64,000 nt of DNA, from assembly GCF_003112555.1 (NCBI RefSeq), contig NZ_BEWB01000019.1:107012-171011 (forward strand). Direction: 5' to 3'. The notes under the pieces are model-generated. The model saw only the letters and a program-made list of their open reading frames with translations. It had not been told where the DNA came from and searched no databases. The DNA is from Streptomyces coelicoflavus (lineage in GTDB: Bacteria > Actinomycetota > Actinomycetes > Streptomycetales > Streptomycetaceae). A program made the translations under genes and the position numbers. Below, one piece after another: positions 24,530-33,721 of this stretch; within the stretch, counting starts at the first letter, position 1; each line of letters begins with the position of its first letter.

Positions 24530-26356
24530 GTGTCAGCGCTGGAGCCGGACGACCCGCGCTCCGTGGGGGAGTACCGGCTGCTGAGCCGGCTGGGCGTGGG
24601 CGGCATGGGCAGGGTCTTCCTCGGCCGGTCCCCGGGCGGGCGGCTCGTCGCCGTCAAGGTGGTGCACGCCGAGCTGCTGCGCCGGCCCGAGTTCCGCGAC
24701 CGCTTCCGGCGCGAGGTCCGGGCGGCCAGGACGGTCAGCGGTGCCTTCACCGCGCCCGTCGTCGACGCCGACCCGGACGCGCCGCTGCCCTGGCTGGTCA
24801 CCAGCTACATCGCCGGGCCGTCACTGGAACAGGCGGTGGCCGAGCGGGGGCCGTTCGAACCGCAGGCCGTGCTCACCCTGGCCGCCGGTCTCGCCGAGGC
24901 CCTGGTGTCCATCCACGCCGCGCACCTCGTCCACCGCGACCTCAAGCCCTCCAACGTGCTGCTCGCCGAGGACGGGCCGCGCGTCATCGACTTCGGCATC
25001 GTCCGCAGCGTCGACGCCGACTCCCTCACCGGCACCGGGCACATGGCGGGCTCCCCGGGCTTCATGTCCCCGGAGCAGGTCAACGGGGACGAGGTCACCT
25101 GGGCCAGCGACGTGTTCTGCCTGGGCGCGGTGCTGGCCTTCGCGGCGACCGGCGCGGGCCCCTTCGGCGCCGGACCGACACCCGCGCTGCTCTACCGCGT
25201 CGTGCACAACGCCCCCGACGTGGACGCCGTCGCCGACCCCGCCCTGCGGTCCCTGATCGCCGACTGCCTCGCCAAGGACCCGGCCCGCCGTCCCGCCCCG
25301 CGCGAGATCCTGGCCCGCATCGGCCCGCTGGGCGGCGACAGCGCGACGGCCCTGCCGCACGCCCACCAGTGGACGCCGTCCGTCCGGCCGACCCGCGCGG
25401 ACGCCGTGCCCACCCGGATCGTCCCGCCGGCCGCGGCACCTCCGGCGCACCAGGCACCCCCGGCGCACCAGCACACCCGCGTCGACACATCACGTCCGCA
25501 GGCGCACCCGTCGGCACCTCCACAGGCGTACCCGTCGGCGCCCGCACCGGCGGACGTACCCCCGACGGCGACCGGCGACGGCGGCCGCCGGAGCCGACGG
25601 GCCTTCCTGCTCTCCGGCGCGGGCGCGCTCGCCGCCCTCGGCGTGGGGACCGGGTTCTGGCTCAACCGCCCGGCGGACTCCGGCCCGGCGGACGACGCAC
25701 CGCCCGCGCCGTCGCCGTCGCCCTCGTCCGCGCCCTCCCCGCCCCCGGGCCTGGTCGGACTCTGGCCCCTCGACGAGGCCTCCGGCCAGGTCGCGCGGGA
25801 CACCGTCGGCGGCCACGACGGCACCGTGACCGGCGTCGCCTGGCAGGGCGCCGGGGGAGGCGCCGCCTTCGACGGGACCGGCAGCCAGATCGTGACCGAC
25901 GGCCCGGTGCTGAAGACCGGCGCGGGCCGCGGCTTCACCGTCGCCGCCTGGGTGCGCCTCGCCGTCGTGCCCGGCGTCTTCGCCACCGCCGTCAGCCAGG
26001 ACAGTGCCGACGCCAGCGGCTTCTACCTCCAGTACTCCAGCGAGGACCGGGGCTGGGCGTTCTCCCGCCCGGGCCTGCGCGCCGTCGGCCGCACCGCGCC
26101 CGCCGCGCACGTCTGGACCCACCTGACCGGCGTCTGCGACGGCGCCGGCCGCAAGCTGCGCCTGTACGTCGACGGCGTCGAGGAGGCGGTCGTCGACGAC
26201 ACCGCCTCCGCGCCCGCGACCGGCGCCTTCGTGATCGGCCGGGCCTCCTTCGACGGACAGCCCCGCGACTTCTTCCCCGGCGCCATCCGCGACGTACGGG
26301 CCTTCGACCGGGCGCTGGCCCCGGCGCGGGTCGCGAAGCTCGCGCAGTCCGGGTGA
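24530..26356 (+). CDS. Membrane Ser/Thr protein kinase with LamG-type ectodomain and internal twin-arginine motif (kinase 4)
   Basis: A 608-residue kinase; GTG 24530 follows GGGAGGG. Kinase domain about 14-265 (GVGGMG, VAVKVV, HRDLKPSN about 139, DFG). A Pro/Ala/Gln linker leads to the only hydrophobic segment (about 356-376), which begins with SRRAFLLSGAG, a near-perfect twin-arginine (Tat) export motif. The outer part (about 404-608) is a LamG/concanavalin-like jelly roll: LVGLWPLDEASG, FTVAAWVRL, WTHLTGVCDG, KLRLYVDGVEEA and AIRDVRAFDRALA. So the ectodomain may be exported folded by Tat. A TATGCT -10-like hexamer at 24479-24484 could be its promoter. Confidence 0.88.
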   Translation: MSALEPDDPRSVGEYRLLSRLGVGGMGRVFLGRSPGGRLVAVKVVHAELLRRPEFRDRFRREVRAARTVSGAFTAPVVDADPDAPLPWLVTSYIAGPSLEQAVAERGPFEPQAVLTLAAGLAEALVSIHAAHLVHRDLKPSNVLLAEDGPRVIDFGIVRSVDADSLTGTGHMAGSPGFMSPEQVNGDEVTWASDVFCLGAVLAFAATGAGPFGAGPTPALLYRVVHNAPDVDAVADPALRSLIADCLAKDPARRPAPREILARIGPLGGDSATALPHAHQWTPSVRPTRADAVPTRIVPPAAAPPAHQAPPAHQHTRVDTSRPQAHPSAPPQAYPSAPAPADVPPTATGDGGRRSRRAFLLSGAGALAALGVGTGFWLNRPADSGPADDAPPAPSPSPSSAPSPPPGLVGLWPLDEASGQVARDTVGGHDGTVTGVAWQGAGGGAAFDGTGSQIVTDGPVLKTGAGRGFTVAAWVRLAVVPGVFATAVSQDSADASGFYLQYSSEDRGWAFSRPGLRAVGRTAPAAHVWTHLTGVCDGAGRKLRLYVDGVEEAVVDDTASAPATGAFVIGRASFDGQPRDFFPGAIRDVRAFDRALAPARVAKLAQSG

Positions 26357-26488
26357 CGCGGCATCACCGGCGGTCTGTCGAACGGTAGTTGGGACAGTGA
26401 TCGGTGCTCCCGTGCTAAAGATGTAGCTTTCCGAGGAGTGGCCGCGGCATCCGCAGGGAGCACGCGGCGCCGGCGAACGGGGAGAGAG

Positions 26489-28426
26489 TTGAGCGGGGAA
26501 GCCGGAACCGGCCTCACGGGCAGTGGTGCCGAGCCGTTGGAGGACGAGGACCCGAGCCGGATCGGACCGATCCCGCTGCTGGGCCGGCTCGGGGCCGGTG
26601 GCATGGGCCGGGTCTATCTCGGCGTCCACGAGGGCCGGTACGCGGCCGTCAAGCAGGTCCTGCCGTCGGTCGCCGGCGAGGACAAGGAGTTCCTGCGCCG
26701 CTTCGGACACGAGCTGGACAACCTCGCCCGACTGCCCGACGGGGCCACCGCGCCGCTGCTCGCGGGAGACCGGGACGCCCGGCCGCCGTGGTTCGCCACC
26801 GCCTACGTGCCCGGCATCACCCTGCGCGAGGCCGTCGACCTGCACGGGCCGCTGCCCGCCGAGGCGCTGTGGCTGATCCTGCGGGAGGCGGCCACCGCAC
26901 TGGCGGCGGTGCACGCCCTGGACATGGTCCACCGGGACCTCAAACCGTCCAACGTCATGCTGACCCTGGACGGCCTCACCCTCATCGACTTCGGCGTCGC
27001 CCGCGCCGCCGAGCAGAGCCAGCTCACCAGGACCGGCATGGTGGTGGGCACGCCCGCCTACATGTCGCCCGAGCAGGCCTCCGGCAAGCGGGCGTCCAGC
27101 GGAGTCGTCGACGTCTTCGCGCTGGGCTCGGTCCTCGCGTACGCCGCCTCCGGCCGGCCGCCCTTCGGCGACGAGTCCGGGCACGCCGTGCTGTACCGCA
27201 TCGTGCACGAGGAGCCGGACCTCCAGCCGTTGCGCGACCTGGACCCCGAGCTCGCCGACGTCGTCGCGTCCTGCCTGGACAAGGACCACGAGGGCCGGCC
27301 CAGCGCCGCCGAACTCGTCGAACACGCCGCGGGACGCGGTCCGTCGGCCGCCTCGCCGTGGCCGGAGGACATCACCGGGCGGCTGTCCGAGCGGGCGGCC
27401 TTCGCCGCACGGGTCCCCGAGCCCGTACCGCTGCCGGAGGCGGACGAGCCGGAGGAGCCGGGGGAGCCGGACCAGAAGGGCGGGCAGGGGGAGGGGCGCG
27501 AGGCGGTGCCCGCCGCGCCTTCCGTCCCCGTGGTCACGGGCGGACCGCCGGAGAAGCGTGAACGGCGGGCTCGTACGAAGGTGCTGGCGCTCGTGATCCC
27601 GGTCGCCGTGACCGGGGCGACGCTCGGGTTCACACTGCTGCCGTACGTGATGGACGACGACCGGGACGGGAACACGGCCGCGCCGCCCACGGCCACCGCG
27701 ACGGCCGCCCCCGGTCCGGTCGGCTCCGCCACCGGCTCGACCGGCCCGAGCGCCTCCGCCTCCCGCAGCCCCGACGGCGGGAAGAAGGACGGCAAGGACA
27801 AGGGCGACGACAAGGACAAGGGCAAGGGCGAGGGCGAGGAGAGCGGGAAGGGCGGCGGAAGCGGCGACGCGGAGCAGGGGGCGTCCGGCGGCGGCTCGGA
27901 CTCCGGGGGCGCCTCCGGCTCGGGGGGATCCTCCGGTGCCGGAGGGTCGTCCGGCACGGGGACGTCGGACTCGGGCGCATCCTCCGGCTCGGACGCGTCC
28001 GCGGGCTCCGGAAGCGGGTCCGGGGAGGGCGGGGCCGACGACGACTCGGAGGGCGGCGGGTCCGCGTCGGGCAGCTTCATGCTGAAGAACGGATCGAGCG
28101 GGAAGTGCATGTACGTCGGCATGCCCATCGACGACGGCGCCTGCTCGGGCGACAGCGCCGTCTTCCGCTTCCAGAGCACCTCCGACGGAGCCTTCCGCAT
28201 GCTCAACGTGGGAACCGCCCAGTGCATCCACTCCCGGAGCGCGAACGCCTGGCTCGTCAAGGACGCCTGCGGCTCGTTCGGAGGAGAGTGGCGGGAGGGG
28301 GCGAACGGCTCGCTCAGGAACCTCAACACCGGCGGCTGCCTCGACCTCAACCGGCGGGCGTCCAGGATCGGTCTGACCACCACGACCTGCACCGGCTCCG
28401 CCTCCCAGCGCTGGACCAGGATCTGA
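26489..28426 (+). CDS. Membrane Ser/Thr protein kinase with ricin-type lectin-like ectodomain (kinase 5)
   Basis: About 645 residues from TTG 26489, chosen because GGGGAGAG precedes it and the N-terminus then matches kinase 3; a GTG at 26438 would add 17 Arg-rich residues. Kinase domain about 24-280 (GAGGMG, HRDLKPSN, IDFGVAR), helix about 364-388, low-complexity Gly/Ser/Asp/Lys linker, and a C-terminal domain (about 530-645) with Cys-bearing repeats ending SQRWTRI, the ricin QxW motif. The kinase half is nearly identical to kinase 3 over long stretches, so the two arose by duplication; the linkers differ. It is convergent with a small membrane protein gene. Confidence 0.87.
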   Translation: MSGEAGTGLTGSGAEPLEDEDPSRIGPIPLLGRLGAGGMGRVYLGVHEGRYAAVKQVLPSVAGEDKEFLRRFGHELDNLARLPDGATAPLLAGDRDARPPWFATAYVPGITLREAVDLHGPLPAEALWLILREAATALAAVHALDMVHRDLKPSNVMLTLDGLTLIDFGVARAAEQSQLTRTGMVVGTPAYMSPEQASGKRASSGVVDVFALGSVLAYAASGRPPFGDESGHAVLYRIVHEEPDLQPLRDLDPELADVVASCLDKDHEGRPSAAELVEHAAGRGPSAASPWPEDITGRLSERAAFAARVPEPVPLPEADEPEEPGEPDQKGGQGEGREAVPAAPSVPVVTGGPPEKRERRARTKVLALVIPVAVTGATLGFTLLPYVMDDDRDGNTAAPPTATATAAPGPVGSATGSTGPSASASRSPDGGKKDGKDKGDDKDKGKGEGEESGKGGGSGDAEQGASGGGSDSGGASGSGGSSGAGGSSGTGTSDSGASSGSDASAGSGSGSGEGGADDDSEGGGSASGSFMLKNGSSGKCMYVGMPIDDGACSGDSAVFRFQSTSDGAFRMLNVGTAQCIHSRSANAWLVKDACGSFGGEWREGANGSLRNLNTGGCLDLNRRASRIGLTTTTCTGSASQRWTRI

Positions 28427-28460
28427 CGGAGCGGGACGGAGTGGGACGGAGCGCGGAGCG

Positions 28461-28811
28461 TCAGGGCTCGTCCCGCCTGCCGCCGCTCCGGTCCTCGTCG
28501 TCCTTGCCGTCCTTGCCGTCCTCGTCCTCTTCGTCGTCCTTGCTCAGCGACTTCAGGAACTCGGGGTTGTCGTCCGGCGCCACCCACTGCCGTCGCCCGC
28601 CGCCGCCCTGCCGGGGCGAGGAGCCGGCGGGCTGCCGCTTCTTGCCGGCGATGATCCAGGAGATCGAGCCGACCAGCGGGAAGAGCAGCACGAGGATCGC
28701 CCACAGCGGCTTGGGCATGTGGCGGATGTCCGCGTCCTTCGTGCTGATGCAGTCGATGAACGCGTAGACGCTCAGGGCCAGTGGAACAAGGAACATCAGC
28801 ACCCGGAGCAT
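28461..28811 (-). CDS. Small PLDc_N-type membrane protein
   Basis: A 116-residue protein starting ATG 28811 after CTGGAGAGG. Two hydrophobic helices (about 3-21 and 37-55) with the connecting IDCISTKDADIRHMPKPLW and the following FPLVGSISWIIAG match the phospholipase-D-nuclease N-terminal (PLDc_N) domain, a short membrane unit found alone in many actinobacteria. A basic stretch and a highly acidic Asp/Glu tail (about 90-116) follow. Function unknown. It is divergent from mqnL and convergent with kinase 5. Confidence 0.82.
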   Translation of the reverse strand: MLRVLMFLVPLALSVYAFIDCISTKDADIRHMPKPLWAILVLLFPLVGSISWIIAGKKRQPAGSSPRQGGGGRRQWVAPDDNPEFLKSLSKDDEEDEDGKDGKDDEDRSGGRRDEP

Positions 28812-28901
28812 GGGGCCTCTCCAGCGGGAAGCTAGGGGGTGGGGACGCGTCACGGCCCCCAGGTACAGGGCCAGGGTAGCCGCTCGGGGATACTGGACGG
28901 C

Positions 28902-30359
28902 ATGGCTTACGACGATCTTCGCTCCCTGCTCAGGGCGCTGGAGCGCGAGGGCGACCTCAAGCGCATCAAGGCCGAGGTGGACCCGTACCTGGAGGTCGGG
29001 GAGATCGTCGACCGGGTGAACAAGGCCGGCGGCCCCGCGTTGCTCTTCGAGAACGTGAAGGGCTCCGACATGCCGCTGGCGATGAACGTCTTCGGCACCG
29101 ACCGCCGCCTGCTCAAGGCCCTCGGCCTCAAGGCGTACAGCGACATCTCGGACAAGATCGGCGGCCTGCTCCGCCCCGAGCTGCCGCAGGGCTTCGTCGG
29201 CATGCGCGAGGCGTTCGGGAAACTCGGCACGATGACCCACGTACCGCCGAAGAAGGTGAAGCCGGGCAGCGCGCCCGTCCAGGAGGTCGTCCTCACCGGC
29301 GACGACGTGGACCTGGAGCGCCTCCCGGCCCTGTTCACCTGGCCGGACGACGGCGGCTCCTTCTTCAACCTCGGCCTCACCCACACCAAGGACCCGGAGA
29401 CGGGCATCCGGAACCTGGGCCTCTACCGCCTCCAGCGCCACGACAGGCGCACCATCGGCATGCACTGGCAGATCCACAAGGACAGCCGCAACCACTACCA
29501 GGTCGCCGCCCGCCGCGGCGAGCGCCTGCCCGTCGCCATCGCCTTCGGCTGCCCGCCCGCCGTCACCTACGCCTCCACCGCCCCGCTCCCCGGCGACATC
29601 GACGAGTACCTGTTCGCCGGGTTCCTCCAGGGCAAGCGCATCGAGATGGTCGACTGCAAGACGGTCCCGCTCCAGGTCCCCGCGCACGCGGAGGTCGTCG
29701 TCGAGGGCTGGCTGGAGCCCGGCGAGATGCTCCCCGAGGGCCCCTTCGGCGACCACACCGGCTTCTACACCCCGCAGGAGCCCTTCCCCGCCCTGAAGAT
29801 CGACTGCGTGACGATGCGCAAGCGCCCGCTGCTCCAGTCGATCGTGGTCGGCCGCCCCCCGACGGAGGACGGACCCCTCGGACGGGCCACGGAGCGCTTC
29901 TTCCTCCCCCTCCTCAAGATCATCGTCCCGGACATCGTGGACTACCACCTCCCCGAGGCCGGCGGCTTCCACAACTGCGCGATCGTCTCGATCGACAAGA
30001 AGTACCCCAAGCACGCCCAGAAGGTGATGCACGCCATCTGGGGCGCCCACATGATGTCCCTGACCAAGCTGATCGTGGTCGTCGACTCCGACTGCGACGT
30101 CCACGACCTGCACGAGGTCGCCTGGCGGGCGCTCGGCAACACCGACTACGGCCGGGACCTCACCGTCGTCGAAGGCCCGGTCGACCACCTCGACCACGCC
30201 TCCTACCAGCAGTTCTGGGGCGGCAAGGCGGGCATCGACGCCACGAAGAAGCTGCCCGAGGAGGGGTACACGCGCGACGGGGGCTGGCCGGACATGGTGC
30301 TGTCCGACCCGGAGACGGCGGCGAAGGTCGACCGCCGCTGGAAGGAGTACGGACTGTGA
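28902..30359 (+). CDS. mqnL: UbiD-family decarboxylase of menaquinone biosynthesis (MqnL)
   Basis: A 485-residue UbiD-type decarboxylase that needs prenylated FMN made by the UbiX partner encoded two genes on. Family signatures include the N-terminal LRALEREGDLKRI, the central MHWQIHKDSRNHY, EGPFGDHTGFYTP with active-site Glu and Asp residues, and the late VVVDSDCDVHD segment. In Streptomyces the late futalosine pathway converts 1,4-dihydroxy-6-naphthoate through prenylation and decarboxylation, and this gene sits with the UbiA and UbiX partners. ATG 28902 lies 7 nt after a GATACT hexamer, a layout that fits leaderless transcription. Overlaps mqnP by 4 nt. Confidence 0.92.
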   Translation: MAYDDLRSLLRALEREGDLKRIKAEVDPYLEVGEIVDRVNKAGGPALLFENVKGSDMPLAMNVFGTDRRLLKALGLKAYSDISDKIGGLLRPELPQGFVGMREAFGKLGTMTHVPPKKVKPGSAPVQEVVLTGDDVDLERLPALFTWPDDGGSFFNLGLTHTKDPETGIRNLGLYRLQRHDRRTIGMHWQIHKDSRNHYQVAARRGERLPVAIAFGCPPAVTYASTAPLPGDIDEYLFAGFLQGKRIEMVDCKTVPLQVPAHAEVVVEGWLEPGEMLPEGPFGDHTGFYTPQEPFPALKIDCVTMRKRPLLQSIVVGRPPTEDGPLGRATERFFLPLLKIIVPDIVDYHLPEAGGFHNCAIVSIDKKYPKHAQKVMHAIWGAHMMSLTKLIVVVDSDCDVHDLHEVAWRALGNTDYGRDLTVVEGPVDHLDHASYQQFWGGKAGIDATKKLPEEGYTRDGGWPDMVLSDPETAAKVDRRWKEYGL

Positions 30360-31261
30360 CGTCGGCTTCCGCCGCCCTGCCCCAGCAGCCGGGGCGCACC
30401 AAGGCGTTCCTGCGCCTGGTGATGATCGAGCACTCGGTGTTCGCGCTGCCCTTCGCCTACATCGCCGCGCTGACCGCGATGTACCTGTGGGACGAGAACA
30501 TCCACTGGGGCCGGCTGCTCCTGGTCACCGTCGCCATGGTGGGCCTGCGCACCTTCGCGATGGCGGTCAACCGGATCATCGACCGCGAGATCGACGCCCG
30601 CAACCCCCGCACCGCCCACCGCGAACTGGTCACCGGCGCCATGTCGGTCAAGCACGCCTGGACCGGCGCGCTGATCGCCCTGGTCGTCTTCCTGGGCGCG
30701 GCGGCCCTGCTCAACCCGCTCTGCCTGGCCCTCGCCCCGGTGGCCGTCGTACCGATGGTGGTCTACCCGTACGGCAAGCGGTTCACGAACTTCCCGCAGG
30801 CCATCCTCGGTCTCGCCCAGGCCATGGGCCCGATCGGCGGCTGGCTGGCGATCACCGGCGAGTGGTCCTGGGAGGCGGTGATCCTCGGCCTCGCGGTCGG
30901 CATCTGGATCGGTGGCTTCGACCTGATCTACGCCTGCCAGGACGTCGAGACCGACCGGCAGGTCGGCGTGAAGTCCGTCCCGGCCCGCTTCGGCATCCCC
31001 GCCGCGATCTGGGGCGCCCGCGCCTGCCACACGGTCACCACGGCCCTGTTCGTCTGGTACGCCCTCGCCACCGACGCCGGCGCGTTCTTCTGGCTCGGCC
31101 TGGTGATCGTCGCGGGCGCGTTCCTCTACGAGCACACCATCGTCCGCCCCACCGACCTGACCCGCCTCAACAGGGCGTTCTTCAGCGTCAACGGCTTCAT
31201 CGGCATCGCCCTGTTCGTGTGCGCGCTGCTGGATCTGCTCGTAAGGGGCCTCACGGTCTGA
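30356..31261 (+). CDS. mqnP: UbiA-family prenyltransferase of menaquinone biosynthesis (MqnP)
   Basis: A 301-residue membrane prenyltransferase with eight or nine helices. The two Mg-binding motifs are clear: NRIIDREIDARNPRT (about 63-77, Asp-rich motif 1) and YACQDVETDRQVGVKS (about 194-209, motif 2). It should attach the polyprenyl chain to the naphthoate ring in the membrane. The GTG start is fixed by the GTGA overlap with mqnL. A gap of 31 nt leads to the UbiX gene, which seems to have its own promoter. Confidence 0.92.
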   Translation: MTSASAALPQQPGRTKAFLRLVMIEHSVFALPFAYIAALTAMYLWDENIHWGRLLLVTVAMVGLRTFAMAVNRIIDREIDARNPRTAHRELVTGAMSVKHAWTGALIALVVFLGAAALLNPLCLALAPVAVVPMVVYPYGKRFTNFPQAILGLAQAMGPIGGWLAITGEWSWEAVILGLAVGIWIGGFDLIYACQDVETDRQVGVKSVPARFGIPAAIWGARACHTVTTALFVWYALATDAGAFFWLGLVIVAGAFLYEHTIVRPTDLTRLNRAFFSVNGFIGIALFVCALLDLLVRGLTV

Positions 31262-31292
31262 AAACCCTGAGCCTGCGACTAGGCTCGGCATC

Positions 31293-31967
31293 ATGAAGCC
31301 AGGACAGACGCAGCGCGTGCCTTGGATCGTGGGGGTGTCCGGGGCGTCCGGCACCCCGTACGCCGCCGCCGTGCTGCGTGCGCTGCTCGCCGCCGGCGAG
31401 AGCGTCGACCTGGTGGTCAGCCGGGCCTCGCGGCTCACCCTGCTCGACGAGACCGGCATCTCCTTCCGCGACGCCCACTGGCAGCACGACCTGCGAGAGT
31501 GGCTGGCCCGCGGAGCCGACGGAAAGCCGGACACGTTCGACGCGGACGTCTCCGGCGTACGGCACTGGAGCGCGGGCGACCTCGCGGCCGGGCCGTCCTC
31601 GGGGTCGTACCCGACGAAGGGCATGCTGATCGTGCCCGCGTCCACGGCCTGCGTGGCCGGTGTCGCGCTGGGGCTGTCCAAGGACCTGCTCCAGCGCACC
31701 GCGAGCGTGACGCTCAAGGAACGCCGCAGGCTCGTCGTGGCCGTACGGGAGACCCCGCTGGACGGCCGGACACTGCGGCACCTGGTGACCCTGGACGACG
31801 CCGGCGCGAGCGTGGTGCCCGCGTCCCCGGCGTTCTATGCGGGGGCGACGCACATCCAGGACCTGGTGGACTTCGTCGCCGGACGCGTCCTCGACGCCGC
31901 GGGTGTCGGGCACGACCTGTACCGCCGCTGGCGCGGCGACCTCGGCGGGGCCCGCCCCACCGACTGA
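31293..31967 (+). CDS. mqnM: UbiX-family flavin prenyltransferase (MqnM)
   Basis: A 224-residue flavin prenyltransferase that makes prenylated FMN, the cofactor of the UbiD-type decarboxylase encoded just upstream. Motifs: the N-terminal FMN loop VGVSGASGTPYAAAVLRAL (about 10-28), SSGSYPTKGMLIVPAS, and KERRRLVVAVRETPL with the conserved Arg and Glu. The ATG lies 7 nt after TAGGCT (31280-31285), suggesting a separate promoter and a leaderless message. It is slightly longer than most UbiX proteins because of an insertion near residue 60-90. Confidence 0.9.
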   Translation: MKPGQTQRVPWIVGVSGASGTPYAAAVLRALLAAGESVDLVVSRASRLTLLDETGISFRDAHWQHDLREWLARGADGKPDTFDADVSGVRHWSAGDLAAGPSSGSYPTKGMLIVPASTACVAGVALGLSKDLLQRTASVTLKERRRLVVAVRETPLDGRTLRHLVTLDDAGASVVPASPAFYAGATHIQDLVDFVAGRVLDAAGVGHDLYRRWRGDLGGARPTD

Positions 31968-32034
31968 GCACCAACTCCCCCCACACGTTTGTTACCCACA
32001 TCTTCAGAACTCTTCAGTGGAAGGCTTCGATCGC

Positions 32035-32493
32035 ATGGACGCGGTGGACAGGCAGCTCATCCAGGCCCTGAGGGAGAACGGCCGGGCCTCCTACGCGGAG
32101 CTGGGGCGCCTGGTCGGACTCTCCGGACCCAGCGTCACCGACCGCATCAACCGGCTCGAGGCGGCCGGTGTCATCACCGGCTACCGGGCCACCGTCGACG
32201 CCGCCTCGCTCGGCCTCGGCGTCACCGCCCTGATCGGCGTCTCGCTCTCCGACGCCGCCGACCACGAGGACGTGGCCCAGCGCCTCAAGGAGCTGCGGGA
32301 GATCGAGGACTGCTGGTTCATCGCCGGCGACGACTCCTACATGCTCAAGGTGCGCGCCGCCGACGTGGACGGCCTGGAAAGCATCATCCGGCGGCTGTCG
32401 GGCACCAAGGGCGTGTCCCGGACCCGTACCACCATCGTTCTCTCCACCAAGTGGGAGAACCGGGTGGGCGAGCTGCCCGAAGAGGTCCAGTAA
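32035..32493 (+). CDS. AsnC/Lrp-family transcriptional regulator
   Basis: A 152-residue Lrp/AsnC regulator. The N-terminal helix-turn-helix reads VDRQLIQALRENGRASYAEL and VGLSGPSVTDRINRLEAAG (residues 4-45), and the C-terminal RAM-type ligand domain includes the IEDCWFIAGDDSYMLKVRA segment. ATG 32035 is chosen with GGAAGG 9 nt upstream. It is embedded between mqnM and mqnE, so control of menaquinone synthesis, perhaps in response to an amino acid, is a reasonable inference; no operator is obvious. Confidence 0.92.
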   Translation: MDAVDRQLIQALRENGRASYAELGRLVGLSGPSVTDRINRLEAAGVITGYRATVDAASLGLGVTALIGVSLSDAADHEDVAQRLKELREIEDCWFIAGDDSYMLKVRAADVDGLESIIRRLSGTKGVSRTRTTIVLSTKWENRVGELPEEVQ

Positions 32494-32537
32494 CCGGGGC
32501 GTACGGTTGACCCGTCTGTCTCAGAAAGAGGTATCGC

Positions 32538-33701
32538 ATGGACGCCGGGCTCAAGCGCGAGCTGGAGCAGAAGGTCCGCTCCGGTGAGCGGCTGACCCGC
32601 GAGGACGGCATCGCGCTGTACGAGTCGGACGATCTCGCCTGGCTCGGCGGCCTCGCGCACGAGGTGCGGACGCGGAAGAACGGCGACGTCGTCCACTTCA
32701 ACGTCAACCGCCACCTCAACATGACCAACGTGTGCACCGCGTCCTGCGCGTACTGCTCCTTCCAGCGCAAGCCGGGGGAGAAGGACGCGTACACGATGCG
32801 CATCGAGGAGGCGGTGAAGCTCGCCAAGGCGATGGAGGGCGAGAACCTCACCGAGCTGCACATCGTCAACGGCCTGCACCCCAACCTGCCGTGGCGCTAC
32901 TACCCGCGCTCGCTGCGCGAACTGAAGGCCGCGCTGCCGGACGTCTCGCTGAAGGCGTTCACGGCCACCGAGATCCACCACTTCGAGACCATCTCCGGGA
33001 TGTCCGCCTCCGACATCCTCGACGAGCTGATCGACGCCGGTCTGGAGTCCCTCACCGGCGGCGGCGCGGAGATCTTCGACTGGGAGGTGCGGCAGCACAT
33101 CGTCGACCACCGCACCCACTGGGAGGACTGGTCCCGCATCCACCGCCTGGCGCACGAGAAGGGGCTGAAGACCCCGTGCACCATGCTCTACGGCCACATC
33201 GAGGAGCCCCGCCACCGCGTGGACCACGTGCTGCGCCTGCGTGAACTCCAGGACGAGACGGGCGGCTTCCAGGTCTTCATCCCGCTGCGGTACCAGCACG
33301 ACTTCGTGGACATGAAGGACGGCAAGGTCCGGAACCGCCTCCAGGCGCGGACGCAGATGGCGACCGGCGCGGAGGCGCTGAAGACCTTCGCGGTCTCGCG
33401 GCTGCTCTTCGACAACGTGCCGCACGTCAAGGTCTTCTGGGTCATGCACGGCGTCCAGACGGCCCAGCTCGCCCTCCAGCACGGGGCGGACGACATGGAC
33501 GGCTCGGTCGTCGAGTACAAGATCACCCACGACGCGGACGACTTCGGCACGCCGAACAAGCTGACGCGCGAGGACCTGCTGGACCTGATCCGCGACGCCG
33601 GGTTCCGGCCGGTGGAGCGGAACACGCGGTACGAGATCCTGCGGGAGTACGAGGGCCCCGACCCGGCGCGTCGGGAGTCGCCGCAGCCGATGCGGGTCTG
33701 A
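32538..33701 (+). CDS. mqnE: Aminofutalosine synthase (radical SAM)
   Basis: A 387-residue radical SAM enzyme that joins the MqnA product 3-[(1-carboxyvinyl)oxy]benzoate to a SAM-derived adenosyl group to form aminodeoxyfutalosine. The iron-sulfur motif CTASCAYC (Cys-x3-Cys-x2-Cys, about residues 67-74) follows HFNVNRHLNMTNV, and the later ELHIVNGLHPNLPW and TGGGAEIFDWEVR match the MqnE/MqnC group; length and context support MqnE. Ribosome-binding site AAAGAGG precedes ATG 32538. Its partner mqnA is encoded 11 kb downstream in the same window. Confidence 0.93.
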   Translation: MDAGLKRELEQKVRSGERLTREDGIALYESDDLAWLGGLAHEVRTRKNGDVVHFNVNRHLNMTNVCTASCAYCSFQRKPGEKDAYTMRIEEAVKLAKAMEGENLTELHIVNGLHPNLPWRYYPRSLRELKAALPDVSLKAFTATEIHHFETISGMSASDILDELIDAGLESLTGGGAEIFDWEVRQHIVDHRTHWEDWSRIHRLAHEKGLKTPCTMLYGHIEEPRHRVDHVLRLRELQDETGGFQVFIPLRYQHDFVDMKDGKVRNRLQARTQMATGAEALKTFAVSRLLFDNVPHVKVFWVMHGVQTAQLALQHGADDMDGSVVEYKITHDADDFGTPNKLTREDLLDLIRDAGFRPVERNTRYEILREYEGPDPARRESPQPMRV

Positions 33702-33721
33702 CACGGGCGGTTCGGTTGTTC

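Noticed and set aside
25490..28231. 913-codon open frame on the minus strand under kinases 4 and 5
   Set aside because: No recognisable motif, and it crosses the boundary of two real genes; shadow frame.
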